DNA of 64,000 nt from Niastella soli (lineage in GTDB: Bacteria > Bacteroidota > Bacteroidia > Chitinophagales > Chitinophagaceae), in contig NZ_JAGHKO010000002.1 of NCBI RefSeq assembly GCF_017742245.1, positions 186,001-250,000 of the forward strand. Direction: 5' to 3'. The translations under genes were made by a program, and so were the position numbers. This document shows positions 51,793-61,077 of this stretch, piece by piece (the stretch's first letter is position 1; each line of letters starts with the position of its first letter). The notes under the pieces were generated by a model. That model was not told the origin of the DNA, ran no database searches, and saw nothing but the letters and a program-made list of their open reading frames with translations.

Positions 51793-52329
51793 TTATTTCC
51801 TGGGAGGCTCGTATGCAATAAGATTTCCCATACTGTCTGCTTTAACATTCGGACAATATAAGATAAGGTCCTTTAACATCTCTCTGCCCCGTTGTACCCT
51901 CGTTTTCACTCCAGAATAGGATATGTTCAGCTTTTCCGCTAATTCAATTTGAGAGTAAGCATTTACATATGTAAGTAGTATTGCCTGTTTGTATTTTTCA
52001 GACAACTTATTTATTTTCTGATTGATACAATTACTTAAAGAATGATATAGCGGTTCGTCACTATCTTGTTCTGCCAGGTCAAAACCGTCAATCGGAACTG
52101 CTACATTTGTTGATTTACGGTAATGATCGGCAATTGTGTTTCTTGTTATTTGGTAAACCCAGGCAGTAAGTTTAGTGCAGTCGGTAAGCGTATGGATATT
52201 CAATTGAATTTTCACAAAAACGTCTTGAAGAAGATCTTCGGTAGTGTTACTATCCTTAACCTTACTTGAAATAAATTTTTTCAGTTCCTGGTACAGGTCT
52301 GTCCATATTTCCTGTATGAGTATATTCAT
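51793..52329 (-). CDS. sigZ: SigZ-like ECF RNA polymerase sigma factor
   Basis: 178 residues. Region 2 is TDLYQELKKFISSKVKDSNTTEDLLQDVFVKI and TKLTAWVYQITRNTIADHYRK; region 4 is KLSEKYKQAILLTYVNAYSQIELAEKLNISYSGVKTRVQRGREMLKDL. The tail has CPNVKADSMGNLIAYE, matching the Cys-containing C-terminus described for SigZ. No anti-sigma gene is adjacent; the gene just upstream codes for a 79-residue secreted protein, and PhzF follows. Confidence 0.9.
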   Translation of the reverse strand: MNILIQEIWTDLYQELKKFISSKVKDSNTTEDLLQDVFVKIQLNIHTLTDCTKLTAWVYQITRNTIADHYRKSTNVAVPIDGFDLAEQDSDEPLYHSLSNCINQKINKLSEKYKQAILLTYVNAYSQIELAEKLNISYSGVKTRVQRGREMLKDLILYCPNVKADSMGNLIAYEPPRK

Positions 52330-52350
52330 AGTTTTGAGTCAAATTGCTAT

Positions 52351-52590
52351 TTAAAATGCAGGATAATTATCTCTTCGAACAACATCTCTGTCAAAATAGT
52401 TAACTATACTGCTTCTGGAGGGAATGAACTTTGCTTTAAAAGAGTCAAGCTTTGTAAAAAGCTGGGATGATGAATTTTCTGTCGTCAGTATGCTATCTAC
52501 CAGCCTAAAATATACTTTTGAATCCTGTGCAGAAGTTTGCAGAAAAGTTAATAGTAAAATTATTAAAGAACTGAAACGTAGTAACTTCAT
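52351..52590 (-). CDS. small secreted protein, hypothetical
   Basis: 79 residues: signal peptide (MKLLRFSSLIILLLTFLQTSAQ) and a mature peptide of about 57 residues with no Cys and no recognised fold, rich in Ser, Asp and Phe (DSKVYFRLVDSILTTENSSS). It lies 21 bp upstream of the SigZ-like gene on the same strand, so it is probably cotranscribed with it. It could be a short processed secreted peptide or the truncated front of a larger gene. Confidence 0.55.
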   Translation of the reverse strand: MKLLRFSSLIILLLTFLQTSAQDSKVYFRLVDSILTTENSSSQLFTKLDSFKAKFIPSRSSIVNYFDRDVVRRDNYPAF

Positions 52591-52653
52591 CGCTATGATC
52601 TTTAGTGTTTTTTGTGCACAATCCGTCCATCCGCCTGTCGCCTGCCCTTACAT

Positions 52654-53409
52654 TTAGGGATAGCATGCTATATTGTTTTCTACAAATTCATAAAGCCGTT
52701 CCAATAATAATGGTCTTTGCCTTTTGAAGTCTCCTTCACATTTTTGATATTCTTTATGTTCACGTAATTCGTTACTTGCATTTATATAATGCTGAATATC
52801 CTTCGTTTTCTCATTTTTTGAGAAAATAAAGTTCTTTAAGCTGCTTGCATATTGCAGGGTACTTGCCAGATCAGCAAGTACTAATTGGTCCTTAATATGT
52901 ATAACGACCAAATCCAAATTAAATGACAAGGCATAGTCATATCCTTCCCAGTCTTCAAATTGAAGCCATTCCATAATTACCATAAAACTATAAACTTCCT
53001 TGGGTAGTGCTTTTAAACTATCAACCGATAGCCAGCTTTCTCTTTTTAAATTATAATGTTCTTCCACCGCATACATTATTTTGAGTAATGCATCTTCCCT
53101 TTTGTTTTTGTGATCTCTTAAAATTAGCTCGGCAACTGTATAACGTGCATCGTCAATTCGTTTAAGTTCCTCTTTGATACTTTTAATTGCCAGGGTAATA
53201 TCAAAGCGGTTTTTTATTAAATGGTCGATAGCTACTTCCGACGTTACCCCTGTTTTGTTAATGGCAAGGGTAACCATTTCGGCTTTAAACTGCTTTTCTG
53301 CCTTTTCCAGGTCCCCATTTAATTTCTCAATCAATATTAAGCCGTCACGAAGCCCAATTGGAATTCGTTTCCGCAGGATCATTAACTTTTCTTTATATAT
53401 ATCGTCCAT
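52654..53409 (-). CDS. hypothetical protein with possible UBA-like N-terminal repeats
   Basis: 251 residues, soluble, Lys/Glu-rich. The N-terminus holds two short three-helix-like units (GLILIEKLNGDLEKAEKQFK and AIDHLIKNRFDITLAIKSI) that resemble UBA-type or EF-Ts N-terminal modules, each with the D/L-E-K-A pattern; the remainder is helical with many aromatic residues (WLQFEDWEGYDYALSFNLD). No other domain is recognised. First gene of the minus-strand run toward sigZ and phzF. Confidence 0.65.
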   Translation of the reverse strand: MDDIYKEKLMILRKRIPIGLRDGLILIEKLNGDLEKAEKQFKAEMVTLAINKTGVTSEVAIDHLIKNRFDITLAIKSIKEELKRIDDARYTVAELILRDHKNKREDALLKIMYAVEEHYNLKRESWLSVDSLKALPKEVYSFMVIMEWLQFEDWEGYDYALSFNLDLVVIHIKDQLVLADLASTLQYASSLKNFIFSKNEKTKDIQHYINASNELREHKEYQKCEGDFKRQRPLLLERLYEFVENNIACYP

Positions 53410-53671
53410 TTAATGGAGCTATTTGAAAATTTTTAGATCATAACGAGGTCCCCACATTGCAACCTACTGGAAAAATGGATAAAATAGACCGATGAAGCCT
53501 CAGATACCATTGCAAACTCAAGATACATACAATAAAACCGCTTTTTGTCTGCGAAATGTACCCCGGTTTTGTTAATAATTACGCACGCAAACAGATTTTG
53601 TTTATTTTACATTCATAAACCAGAAAGCTATTTTCATAACGGACATTAACTTGTCTAAATATTCGTACTAT

Positions 53672-54406
53672 ATGAGAAAGCTTTTCATTTTTTTTGTTTT
53701 GTTGCTTGGTTATATGTTATCTGGCTGTCAAAAGAACGATTCTGACAATCCTGATACCTCTAATCCAGCTAAAACTACCGACACCACGAAACAGATCCAG
53801 TCGATTGTATTTAGATCTGCTGATAACCCTTCTCTGGCCTATGATATTGCAGGTGTGCTAAGTAGTGATTCTGTAAAATGTTTATTTCCCCCCAATACGA
53901 TCCTCAAAAATCTGATCCCTGACATTTCTTTTATGGGAAAATCAATTTCTCCGGCCAGCAAAGCTGCGCAGGATTTTACCAAACCGGTTTCTTATTCAGT
54001 CACTGCAGGAAATGGAACTATTAAACAATACACAGTCACCTGCGCTATTGCCGATTCAGCAACCATGCTGTTGGGAAAATGGAGTATTATACGGGACTCT
54101 GTTACCAACGACGGTAATTTTGTAATGGTGGAAGGATATCCTTTACCCGGTGTTTATTTTGGAGTACCAGCAGATTATTATGAATTTTTGAGTAATGGTA
54201 CGCTTAATATTCACGAGGTTGGTCATACTGGTAATGATTTTAAATATCACCTGGTCCCCAATTCAAGATTGTATTTCGACTATCTCAGCCCCATTTATAA
54301 CGACGCATATATTCTCACACTTACTTTTAATCGGGCTACTATTTTCTGGACGCAAAGGAGTGGCAATGGAGGCAGGTATACCCGAACGATTGATTTGAAG
54401 AAATAG
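53672..54406 (+). CDS. lipoprotein with DUF5018-like domain
   Basis: About 244 residues from the ATG at 53672, which starts a lipoprotein signal (MRKLFIFFVLLLGYMLSGCQKND; Cys19). The first half of the mature protein has the DUF5018-like immunoglobulin pattern (IVFRSADNPSLAYDIAGVLSSD, LIPDISFMGKSISPAS, KPVSYSVTAGNGTIKQYTV). The second half (LLGKWSIIRDSVTNDG to the end) looks lipocalin-like: it begins with the GKW motif and predicts a small beta barrel. Surface or periplasmic; function unknown. Confidence 0.75.
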   Translation: MRKLFIFFVLLLGYMLSGCQKNDSDNPDTSNPAKTTDTTKQIQSIVFRSADNPSLAYDIAGVLSSDSVKCLFPPNTILKNLIPDISFMGKSISPASKAAQDFTKPVSYSVTAGNGTIKQYTVTCAIADSATMLLGKWSIIRDSVTNDGNFVMVEGYPLPGVYFGVPADYYEFLSNGTLNIHEVGHTGNDFKYHLVPNSRLYFDYLSPIYNDAYILTLTFNRATIFWTQRSGNGGRYTRTIDLKK

Positions 54407-54550
54407 GGAGGCTGCGGCTGATAAACCTGTATTGAACTACATAAATAAATAATTCCTTTAGTTCTTGCGTAGTAGTAATTTCTATATTAACTTTGAACTA
54501 CAAAGTACTTTCCAACATACAAATTAGATTTCTAGCCTGCAGCTTAAATG

Positions 54551-54590
54551 CGCTCAATGGGTAGAACGTGGCCTTTCCATGGCCTCCTAC
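54551..54590 (+). pseudogene. tRNA-Gly(UCC)-like remnant
   Basis: The D-arm/anticodon-arm part of a tRNA can be traced: CTCAATGGGTAGAAC then TGGCC-TTTCCAT-GGCC, whose 7-nt loop TTTCCAT carries anticodon TCC after U33. Known bacterial tRNA-Gly(UCC) genes read similarly (TTCAATGGTAGAAT...CTTTCCAA). No T-arm or acceptor 3' half follows, so it would be a truncated copy. It lies 90 bp upstream of a three-gene cassette. Low confidence. Confidence 0.3.
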
Positions 54591-54677
54591 TGCCTTGCTT
54601 TAGCAACGCATGCAACAGCTTTTAGCTAAATCACGAATCGCATATTTACTTTTTTTCACTTTTCAAATTCAAAAAAG

Positions 54678-55268
54678 GTGTATAATTCTACTGGTACCTT
54701 TTATAACTGCCTGTCATTTTTTTACCCGGCCATCGATTACTTTTTAAATGGCTATAAAAAAAAGCTGATTGAAGCGGTCAATAGCAGTACTCCCGGAAAA
54801 CTGCTGGAGATTGGTATTGGCAATGGATCACATTTATCTTTATATAGCTCTCATCAAATTGTAGCAATCGACATTTCTGAAGCCATGCTTCACAAAGCGC
54901 AGCGTTTTAAAAGTGAGCATACCCAATTACTTCTCATGAATGGGGAAAATTTATTGTTTCCAGAAGCATCTTTTGATTATGTGGTTATTTGCCATGTGCT
55001 GGCTGTCACCAAAGATCCAGAACAATTATTGAAGCAGATATATAAAGTATTAAAGCCTGGCGGAAAGTTGTTCATCCTTAACCATTTTACCCCTGGCAAT
55101 TGGCTCAGGTATATCGATTGGGCGTTTCAACCTTTCTCTTCACTTTTTCATTTTAGATCTTCCTTTCACCTGACTGATATAAAAGAACTGAAACGGTTTT
55201 CTCTTCATATGCAAACGGAGCTTGGGAAAAGCTCATATTTTAAACTTCTTATCTTTTGTAAACCTTGA
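54678..55268 (+). CDS. class I SAM-dependent methyltransferase
   Basis: 196 residues from GTG 54678. The Rossmann fold motifs are LLEIGIGNGSHLSLYS, VAIDISEAMLHKA, ENLLFPEASFDYVVICHVLAVTKD and LLKQIYKVLKPGGKLFILNHF, as in UbiE/Methyltransf_11 enzymes. Substrate unknown. It is the first of three genes overlapping or abutting each other (methyltransferase, VanZ-like, phosphoesterase). This is a typical arrangement for lipid or polyisoprenoid modification, but that role is inferred. Confidence 0.88.
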   Translation: MYNSTGTFYNCLSFFYPAIDYFLNGYKKKLIEAVNSSTPGKLLEIGIGNGSHLSLYSSHQIVAIDISEAMLHKAQRFKSEHTQLLLMNGENLLFPEASFDYVVICHVLAVTKDPEQLLKQIYKVLKPGGKLFILNHFTPGNWLRYIDWAFQPFSSLFHFRSSFHLTDIKELKRFSLHMQTELGKSSYFKLLIFCKP

Positions 55269-55768
55269 AAAAGTATATTCCCATACTGTCGGTATCCTTG
55301 TTCCTCAGTTTATTTATTTATGTTTTTTATCGCACAGAAAAAACCCTGATAAACCAGCTTTTTATCCTCCTCTTTCGTCAGGAGATGTATACCTTTTTAA
55401 AAGCCCGTATAACCAGTTCTCTACCTCTGCCAAATTTTGTTATTTATTCCTTACCCGAAGGCTTATGGGTGTTTTGTATTACACTGACCTCGAACCCTTT
55501 TTACCTGGAAGTTCGAAAACGAAAATGGGATTTGATATTTGTTCCCATAGTGATAGCCTTATTCATGGAATTATGTCAGCTTTTGCACTTTGCACACGGC
55601 AGGTTCGATTGGATGGATATTATCTTTTCAACTGGCTTTTGGCTACTGGCTTTACTTTGTACAAGAACTAACATAGGCAAAGAGCCGCTTTTTCGATCAG
55701 TCAACACAGCAACTGTCTGCTGTATCATGAGTTACTCAATTGTCTATCTGGCCCACGTTAATTATTAA
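55265..55768 (+). CDS. VanZ-like membrane protein
   Basis: 167 residues with about four transmembrane helices (about 5-21, 52-75, 91-110, 120-137, 146-162). The motif ELCQLLHFAHGRFDWMDIIFSTGFW matches the VanZ-like pattern E-x-x-Q-x-x-x-x-x-R-x-x-D-x-x-D-x-x-x-N/S-x-x-G. The only start is TTG at 55265, inside a TTGA overlap with the upstream stop, so it is translated by coupling. VanZ-like proteins occur in envelope and teicoplanin-related contexts; here the neighbours are a methyltransferase and a phosphoesterase. Confidence 0.75.
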   Translation: MKKYIPILSVSLFLSLFIYVFYRTEKTLINQLFILLFRQEMYTFLKARITSSLPLPNFVIYSLPEGLWVFCITLTSNPFYLEVRKRKWDLIFVPIVIALFMELCQLLHFAHGRFDWMDIIFSTGFWLLALLCTRTNIGKEPLFRSVNTATVCCIMSYSIVYLAHVNY

Positions 55769-55771
55769 CTG

Positions 55772-56464
55772 ATGCATATATATATAAGAGAAGAAACAGT
55801 TGACTTTCATAACGGCCTTGAGTCGCTTACTGCACTTCATTTTAGCGACATTCATACATGGTTTTCGACTGGTATTTTGAAAAAGCTGAAAGCCATTATT
55901 TTTGAAAACGATCCTGCACTGCTTCTTTTTACAGGAGATTATTTTGATATTCCCAGAGGCGCTTACCTATTCCGGAATTTTTTATGTGAGATCGCACCTA
56001 CCTATCCAATAATATTTATCAGAGGAAATCATGATTTCTTTTACGGTTCACGAATAGCGGATCTGTTACTGGGCATTCCCAATTGCCATTGTGTGGAAAG
56101 CGATATTTATTCTTTTACATCCAGTGCAGGATTCACTTACCATATTACATCTTGGGACAAGCGGCATTATTTAAAGACGCATACATTGGAAAAAAATATA
56201 GTTTTGATCCACAATCCGGAGAAGTTAAAAGATAAGGAAATGGAAGGCATTGATTTGATTCTCGCAGGCCATTTACATGGTGGACAGTTTATTTTGTTTA
56301 AAACAATAAATAACGCTTATTTTCCGGGAAGCTTACTTTATAAATATTGTACGGATAGAAAACAACTGAGGGACACCACCCTCATCATCAGCAAAGGCAT
56401 TGGTGACACTTTTCCGCTCAGACTAAATTGCCCAAAAGAAGTTATACGAATCAGGATCACTTAA
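55772..56464 (+). CDS. YkuE/YaeI-like metallophosphoesterase
   Basis: 230 residues, soluble. The calcineurin-like motifs are all present: HFSDIHTW (DxH), FTGDYFD (GDxxD), IRGNHDFF (GNHD), VLIHNP and AGHLHGGQF (GHxH). In YaeI/LpxG-type and YkuE proteins this set hydrolyses phospholipid or polyisoprenoid diphosphates at the membrane. Stop-to-start distance to the VanZ-like gene is 3 bp, so the three genes are one operon. No N-terminal membrane anchor is seen, unlike YkuE. Confidence 0.88.
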   Translation: MHIYIREETVDFHNGLESLTALHFSDIHTWFSTGILKKLKAIIFENDPALLLFTGDYFDIPRGAYLFRNFLCEIAPTYPIIFIRGNHDFFYGSRIADLLLGIPNCHCVESDIYSFTSSAGFTYHITSWDKRHYLKTHTLEKNIVLIHNPEKLKDKEMEGIDLILAGHLHGGQFILFKTINNAYFPGSLLYKYCTDRKQLRDTTLIISKGIGDTFPLRLNCPKEVIRIRIT

Positions 56465-56618
56465 GATATAATAAAAAGATCCTCTTAAGCAGACGTTTGA
56501 AAGATGTGTATTTGGCCATTATTACTTTTTGGAATCTGTTCTCTTCGTATACTTTCTGTAAATCATTTTATAGGAAAATTTTAATTAACCATTATTCAGT
56601 TAATCGAAAATATTATTA

Positions 56619-57965
56619 TCATTTCAATATTATGGTTACCCTTCTGTTTACCTGCCGGTTAAGCGTTGAGCTGTTAGGCACGAGGGGATCGCTTAGACCT
56701 GACGAGCGGATATGCATTCGTTCAAAAGGGATCCCTTTACTTTGCAGGTAGGATGCTACTGTTCTTGCACGTTCTTCGCCCACTTTTATATTTTCGCTTT
56801 CACTGCCTATGTTACAGGTATGTCCAACAATTTCAATATGCGTACCGGCATATTTATTGAGAATAGCAATCACGCTGTCAAGGTGTGGATAAGCACTTTC
56901 TGGTATGGTTGTTTGTCCGAGCACGCTAAACGTAACAGGTTGCTTAAATACCGATGAATCTGCCACACTCATAACCGGGTTAATGGGCCGTTGGGGTGGT
57001 GGCGCCTGAACTGTTTCTTCCGGTACAAATTGTTTAGGTTGCTCCTGCGATGGTATTGCTGGTTGTGCGGTTACCTGTTGTGCCGTTTCCATTACCGGTT
57101 CCAGACTGGGTTGTTGAACAGGTTTTCTTTTTCTGCGCTCAAGGCCCAGCTTAATCTGCAGACCGCAGGCAAACAATTTTGCCTGACCAGTATTGCTACT
57201 GCTAAATACTCCGCCTGCCAGTGGATTGGCAGTGCCGCCTGGATTATACATGATGAGTGAATTATAGCTGTCTGTTTTTTTCATATCAGTTAAGCCCAAA
57301 TCAATATACACTCCTGTATAAAGGCGCATACGCTCGCCCATTTTAAAACTGATACTGGTACTACCACTGAGTGTGGCGGTAGGTTTTAACTCAATATTCC
57401 GGCTACTTTGCCAATTACTTAAGGAAGCAAAACCATGCTGAGGTACATTAAACACTTCTACATTGAAGTCGGGATAATAACCTGACAACTTCAACTGTTG
57501 CGCTGTGGCTTTTATTTTTGCGTTGAATGGAAATATGAATTTTGTGCCTGCGCTCAAATACCATTGGGTGTTATTGCCAATGGTATGATATTGAAGCATC
57601 ACAGGAATGCCCGCTCCAAAAAAATGTTGGGTTTCCGTATAGCCTGTTGTGCTTATGTTGTATTGAAATGCAGAACCGGCATTATCAACTTGCCAGGAAG
57701 AAAAAGTTGCACCATCCTGAAGGGTAGCTTTGGCATTGTAATAGCCGCAACCAATACCCGTCAGCAAGCCAAAGCGTGCCGATAATGGAAAAATATAGTG
57801 TACACCTGCACTGCCGCCCGCCTGGGGCTTACCCTGGCTGCCGCCTGTGATATCAAAACGTAATCCCTGTATACCGCCATTCAGGTCTATCCCAAATTCC
57901 TGCGATTGGACATTGAATGAACACATCAGTAAACAAAATCCTATTGTGGCTATTTTACTTGTCAT
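56619..57965 (-). CDS. outer-membrane beta-barrel protein with OmpA C-terminal domain
   Basis: 448 residues: signal peptide (MTSKIATIGFCLLMCSFNVQSQ); an N-terminal PorT-like membrane barrel of about 260 residues (FGLLTGIGCGYYN, LYTGVYIDLGLTD); a Pro/Gln-rich linker (about 295-330); and a C-terminal OmpA domain (IPESAYPHLDSVIAILNKY, IEIVGHTCNIGSESENIKVGEERARTV, NRQVNRRVTI) for peptidoglycan binding. It is 19 bp downstream of a large T9SS protein gene, as is common for surface-protein/OmpA pairs of Bacteroidota. Confidence 0.9.
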   Translation of the reverse strand: MTSKIATIGFCLLMCSFNVQSQEFGIDLNGGIQGLRFDITGGSQGKPQAGGSAGVHYIFPLSARFGLLTGIGCGYYNAKATLQDGATFSSWQVDNAGSAFQYNISTTGYTETQHFFGAGIPVMLQYHTIGNNTQWYLSAGTKFIFPFNAKIKATAQQLKLSGYYPDFNVEVFNVPQHGFASLSNWQSSRNIELKPTATLSGSTSISFKMGERMRLYTGVYIDLGLTDMKKTDSYNSLIMYNPGGTANPLAGGVFSSSNTGQAKLFACGLQIKLGLERRKRKPVQQPSLEPVMETAQQVTAQPAIPSQEQPKQFVPEETVQAPPPQRPINPVMSVADSSVFKQPVTFSVLGQTTIPESAYPHLDSVIAILNKYAGTHIEIVGHTCNIGSESENIKVGEERARTVASYLQSKGIPFERMHIRSSGLSDPLVPNSSTLNRQVNRRVTIILK

Positions 57966-57984
57966 TGTTTTCCAGTTATACTGT

Positions 57985-60900
57985 TTAATTTACCAATGCG
58001 TTTACAGTAGTCTTTTGCCCGTTGCTTAGTATAAGCGTAATGATACATACACCATTGGACGGCGGCAGTGATACCTGATTAGACGGGTGCACACTTGTAA
58101 GTTGTTGCCATATTACACCTGTATGATCGGTTATCAGTAAACGGGCGCCCTGTAACGCCGCTTCGCTATAATCACAGGTTACAGTTGTTGTGGCGTTCCG
58201 GGTAACCGGGTTGGGGTATACTCTTACTCCTCCGGCTATAGTGCTGCTGCCTGTGCAGGTTATAGGACAGGTTTGCAGTTGGGCGCCATCTTTATCGGTA
58301 ACCAGCACATAGAACGTGCCATTCAACGGCGTCGTTTCGCTGTACCAGGCGGTGGTGGCCCCTGCTACCGGAGTGCCATTTTTATACCATTGCCATTGCG
58401 CATACTCACCTGTTTTATTATCAAACAAAAGCAGATCGTTAAAATGTTGTCTTACGGAAGATGGCAGCAGGTAGTTCAGGTTACGGGTAACCGGCGTTGC
58501 CGCCAGGTGGTTAGCATCTCCCCCCTGTTCGGCTGTTACAATCGTTGCGCCTGGCTGCAAAAGCGTAAGTATAGCTCCGCTTACAGTGGCGATACCCGTA
58601 TTGGTTATTCTATAGTTTACAGGTAACCCGCTATTGGCCGTTGCTGTTAGCTGCATCGCCAACATGCCATTACAGCCTACGGTAAGGTCCTGTACCCAGG
58701 TTATTACTTGCGATACTTTGGTAATGGTAAGGTTGTTGATCGTATAGGTTATGGTATAGTTGCTGCCGGCGTTCAGCGTATTTTGATTGATGGTATAAAC
58801 GCCCACGTTTTCCCCGGATATCCGGTTCAGGTTACCGGTAAGTATATTATTATTGTCGCCATTGGCAAAACCTATGGCCGTATAAGTAAGCGCCGGATCA
58901 TTAGCTCCATACACTTTTGTTTGCGCATTCGCAGTAATGGCAAGTGCAGCACGGGTAATGGTAAGATCACTACCTGTATAGACGATCGTGTAATTGCTGC
59001 CGGCGTTCAGCGTATTTTGATTGATGGTATAAACGCCCGCGTTTTCCCCGGATATCCGGTCCAGGCTGCCGGTGATTATATTATTATTGTCGCCATTGGC
59101 AAAACCTATGGCCGTATAAGTAAGCGCCGGATCATTAGCTCCATACACTTTTGTTTGCGCATTCGCAGTAATGGCAAGTGCAGCACGGGTAATGGTAAGA
59201 TCATTACCAGTATAGACGATCGTGTAATTGCTGCCGGCGTTCAGCGTATTTTGATTGATGGTATAAACGGCCGCGTTTTCCCCGGATATCCGGTTCAGGT
59301 TGCCGGTGATTATATTATTATTGTCGCCATTGGCAAAACCTATGGCCGTATAAGTAAGCGCCGGATCATTAGCTCCATACACTTTTGTTTGCGCATTCGC
59401 GGTAATGGCAAGCGCAGCAGGGGTAATGGTAAGATCATTGCCTACATAAGTAATCGTATAACCGGAGGCCGCCAATGAACCCTGGCTGATAGCATACGTG
59501 CCGGTGTTTTCACCAGTAGCACGTGCAAGGCTGCCTGTTATAACACTGGCGTTGTCACCATTGGCAAAACCGCTTGCCTGCCAGGAAAGCTGGGGATCTG
59601 CAGAACCATATACCTTACTTTGGGCATCGGCAATGATGGTTAAATTGGGAGTGGTACTAAATTTTGAAATAAAAATATCAAAATCACCCGCCGATACCAG
59701 GTTTTCTGTGTTGGCGCCGGGATCAAAATCAGCCGTTCCCTGGAAATAACCGGTGGTATATACATTACTACCCGATACATCAACCGAAATAGATTGACCA
59801 TAGTCATTACCGGACCCACCCATGCGCCCTGCCCACACAAAATTGCCCCAGTAATTCAATTTGATAACAAACACATCAAACCCACCTGCCGAAGTAAGAG
59901 TATGTGTGCCCGTGCCGGTGTCAAAATCGACCGTTCCCTCGAAATACCCGGATAAATATACATTGTCTGAAGCATCTATCACTATGGAGTGAGCCCAATC
60001 ACTACCGCCTCCACCCAGGGGTTTTGCCCATATAAAATTGCCGGCGGCATCCAGTTTTAAAATAAAAACATCAGTCAAACCACTTGAAACAAGGTTGTGT
60101 ATGTTCATACCAGGATCAAAATCAACCGTTCCCTGGAAAAAACCGGCGGTATATACATTACCTGAAGCATCTACCTTTATGGAGTAACCAACATCATAAC
60201 TGGCGCCGCCTATCTGCTTAACCCACACAAAATTGCCCGAGGCGTCCAGTTTTGAAATGTAAATATCCCTGTCATCGACCGAAGTTAGAGGTTGTGTGCC
60301 TGGGCCGGGGTCAAAATCAACCGTTCCCTGAAAATAGCCGGTGGTATATACATTACCTGAAGCATCAACCTCCAGAGATTCGCTATTATCACTACCGGCG
60401 TTGCCTATGCTTTTTGCCCATACAAAATTACCCATAGCATCCAGTTTGGAAATGAAAATATCTCCTCCACCTGCCGATGTTAGGTAATTTATGCCGGCGC
60501 CGGGGTCAAAATCAACTGTTGAATTGAAAATGCCCGTAGTATATACATTTCCCGAGCCATCCACTGCTATGGAGCCAGCCTGTTCACCAAGAAGGCCACC
60601 AAAACTTTTTGCCCATACGAAGTTACCTGATGCATCCAGTTTGGATATAAAAGCATCAAAAAAACCTACGGCCGTATGATTTTGCATGCCCGGGCCGGGG
60701 TCTAAATCAGCCGTTCCCGAGAAATAACCCGTTATATACACATTACCTGATGCATCAACCGCTATAGAATTACCATAATCACCACTGGCGCCGCCCATAC
60801 GCTTTGCCCATACCAGTTGTCCCGCGGCATCTGTTTTTGAGATAAAAATATCACTGGCGCCCGCAGATACAAGGTTTTGTATTCCGGTTCCGGGATCAAA

Positions 60901-61077
60901 ATCACCCGTTCCAACAAAATTACCGGTTGTATAAACATTGCCTGAAGCATCAACGGTTATGGAGTTACCAAGATCAGCGTTACTGCTGCCAATACGTTTT
61001 GCCCAGTTGTAAAAAGGTTGCGCGTTACAAACTATACCGGCCATCAATAAAAAGGCCAGCCAGGTGAGTTTTTTCAT
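57985..61077 (-). CDS. large secreted SBBP/MBG-repeat protein with T9SS sorting domain
   Basis: 1030 residues. Signal peptide about 1-19; about eight SBBP/beta-propeller-like repeats (about 20-480), each of the type DASGNVY(T/I)TG(Y/N)F...DFDPG...DIFISK-D-GNFVWAK; four MBG-type Ig-like domains (about 485-795, each beginning ANAQTKVYGANDPALTY); an Ig-like region; a T9SS sorting domain at the C-terminus (VRVYPNPVTRNATTTV to the end). The MBG copies are nearly identical at the DNA level with a 234-bp period. A very large cell-surface or matrix protein, probably adhesive. Operon with the OmpA-like gene. Confidence 0.9.
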   Translation of the reverse strand: MKKLTWLAFLLMAGIVCNAQPFYNWAKRIGSSNADLGNSITVDASGNVYTTGNFVGTGDFDPGTGIQNLVSAGASDIFISKTDAAGQLVWAKRMGGASGDYGNSIAVDASGNVYITGYFSGTADLDPGPGMQNHTAVGFFDAFISKLDASGNFVWAKSFGGLLGEQAGSIAVDGSGNVYTTGIFNSTVDFDPGAGINYLTSAGGGDIFISKLDAMGNFVWAKSIGNAGSDNSESLEVDASGNVYTTGYFQGTVDFDPGPGTQPLTSVDDRDIYISKLDASGNFVWVKQIGGASYDVGYSIKVDASGNVYTAGFFQGTVDFDPGMNIHNLVSSGLTDVFILKLDAAGNFIWAKPLGGGGSDWAHSIVIDASDNVYLSGYFEGTVDFDTGTGTHTLTSAGGFDVFVIKLNYWGNFVWAGRMGGSGNDYGQSISVDVSGSNVYTTGYFQGTADFDPGANTENLVSAGDFDIFISKFSTTPNLTIIADAQSKVYGSADPQLSWQASGFANGDNASVITGSLARATGENTGTYAISQGSLAASGYTITYVGNDLTITPAALAITANAQTKVYGANDPALTYTAIGFANGDNNNIITGNLNRISGENAAVYTINQNTLNAGSNYTIVYTGNDLTITRAALAITANAQTKVYGANDPALTYTAIGFANGDNNNIITGSLDRISGENAGVYTINQNTLNAGSNYTIVYTGSDLTITRAALAITANAQTKVYGANDPALTYTAIGFANGDNNNILTGNLNRISGENVGVYTINQNTLNAGSNYTITYTINNLTITKVSQVITWVQDLTVGCNGMLAMQLTATANSGLPVNYRITNTGIATVSGAILTLLQPGATIVTAEQGGDANHLAATPVTRNLNYLLPSSVRQHFNDLLLFDNKTGEYAQWQWYKNGTPVAGATTAWYSETTPLNGTFYVLVTDKDGAQLQTCPITCTGSSTIAGGVRVYPNPVTRNATTTVTCDYSEAALQGARLLITDHTGVIWQQLTSVHPSNQVSLPPSNGVCIITLILSNGQKTTVNALVN
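58730..59420. repeat. near-identical tandem 234-bp copies inside the MBG region
   Basis: Three consecutive 234-bp (78-codon) units of the MBG domains differ in only a handful of bases, for example GCAGTAATGGCAAGTGCAGC begins at about 58931 and 59165. In-frame copy-number change would alter the number of Ig-like domains. A fourth, more diverged, unit follows at about 59400. Confidence 0.9.

Noticed and set aside
58708-59478. plus-strand open frame of 256 codons with internal repeats
   Set aside because: It is the antisense of the MBG repeats in the SBBP/MBG gene; its regularity comes from the 234-bp tandem units.
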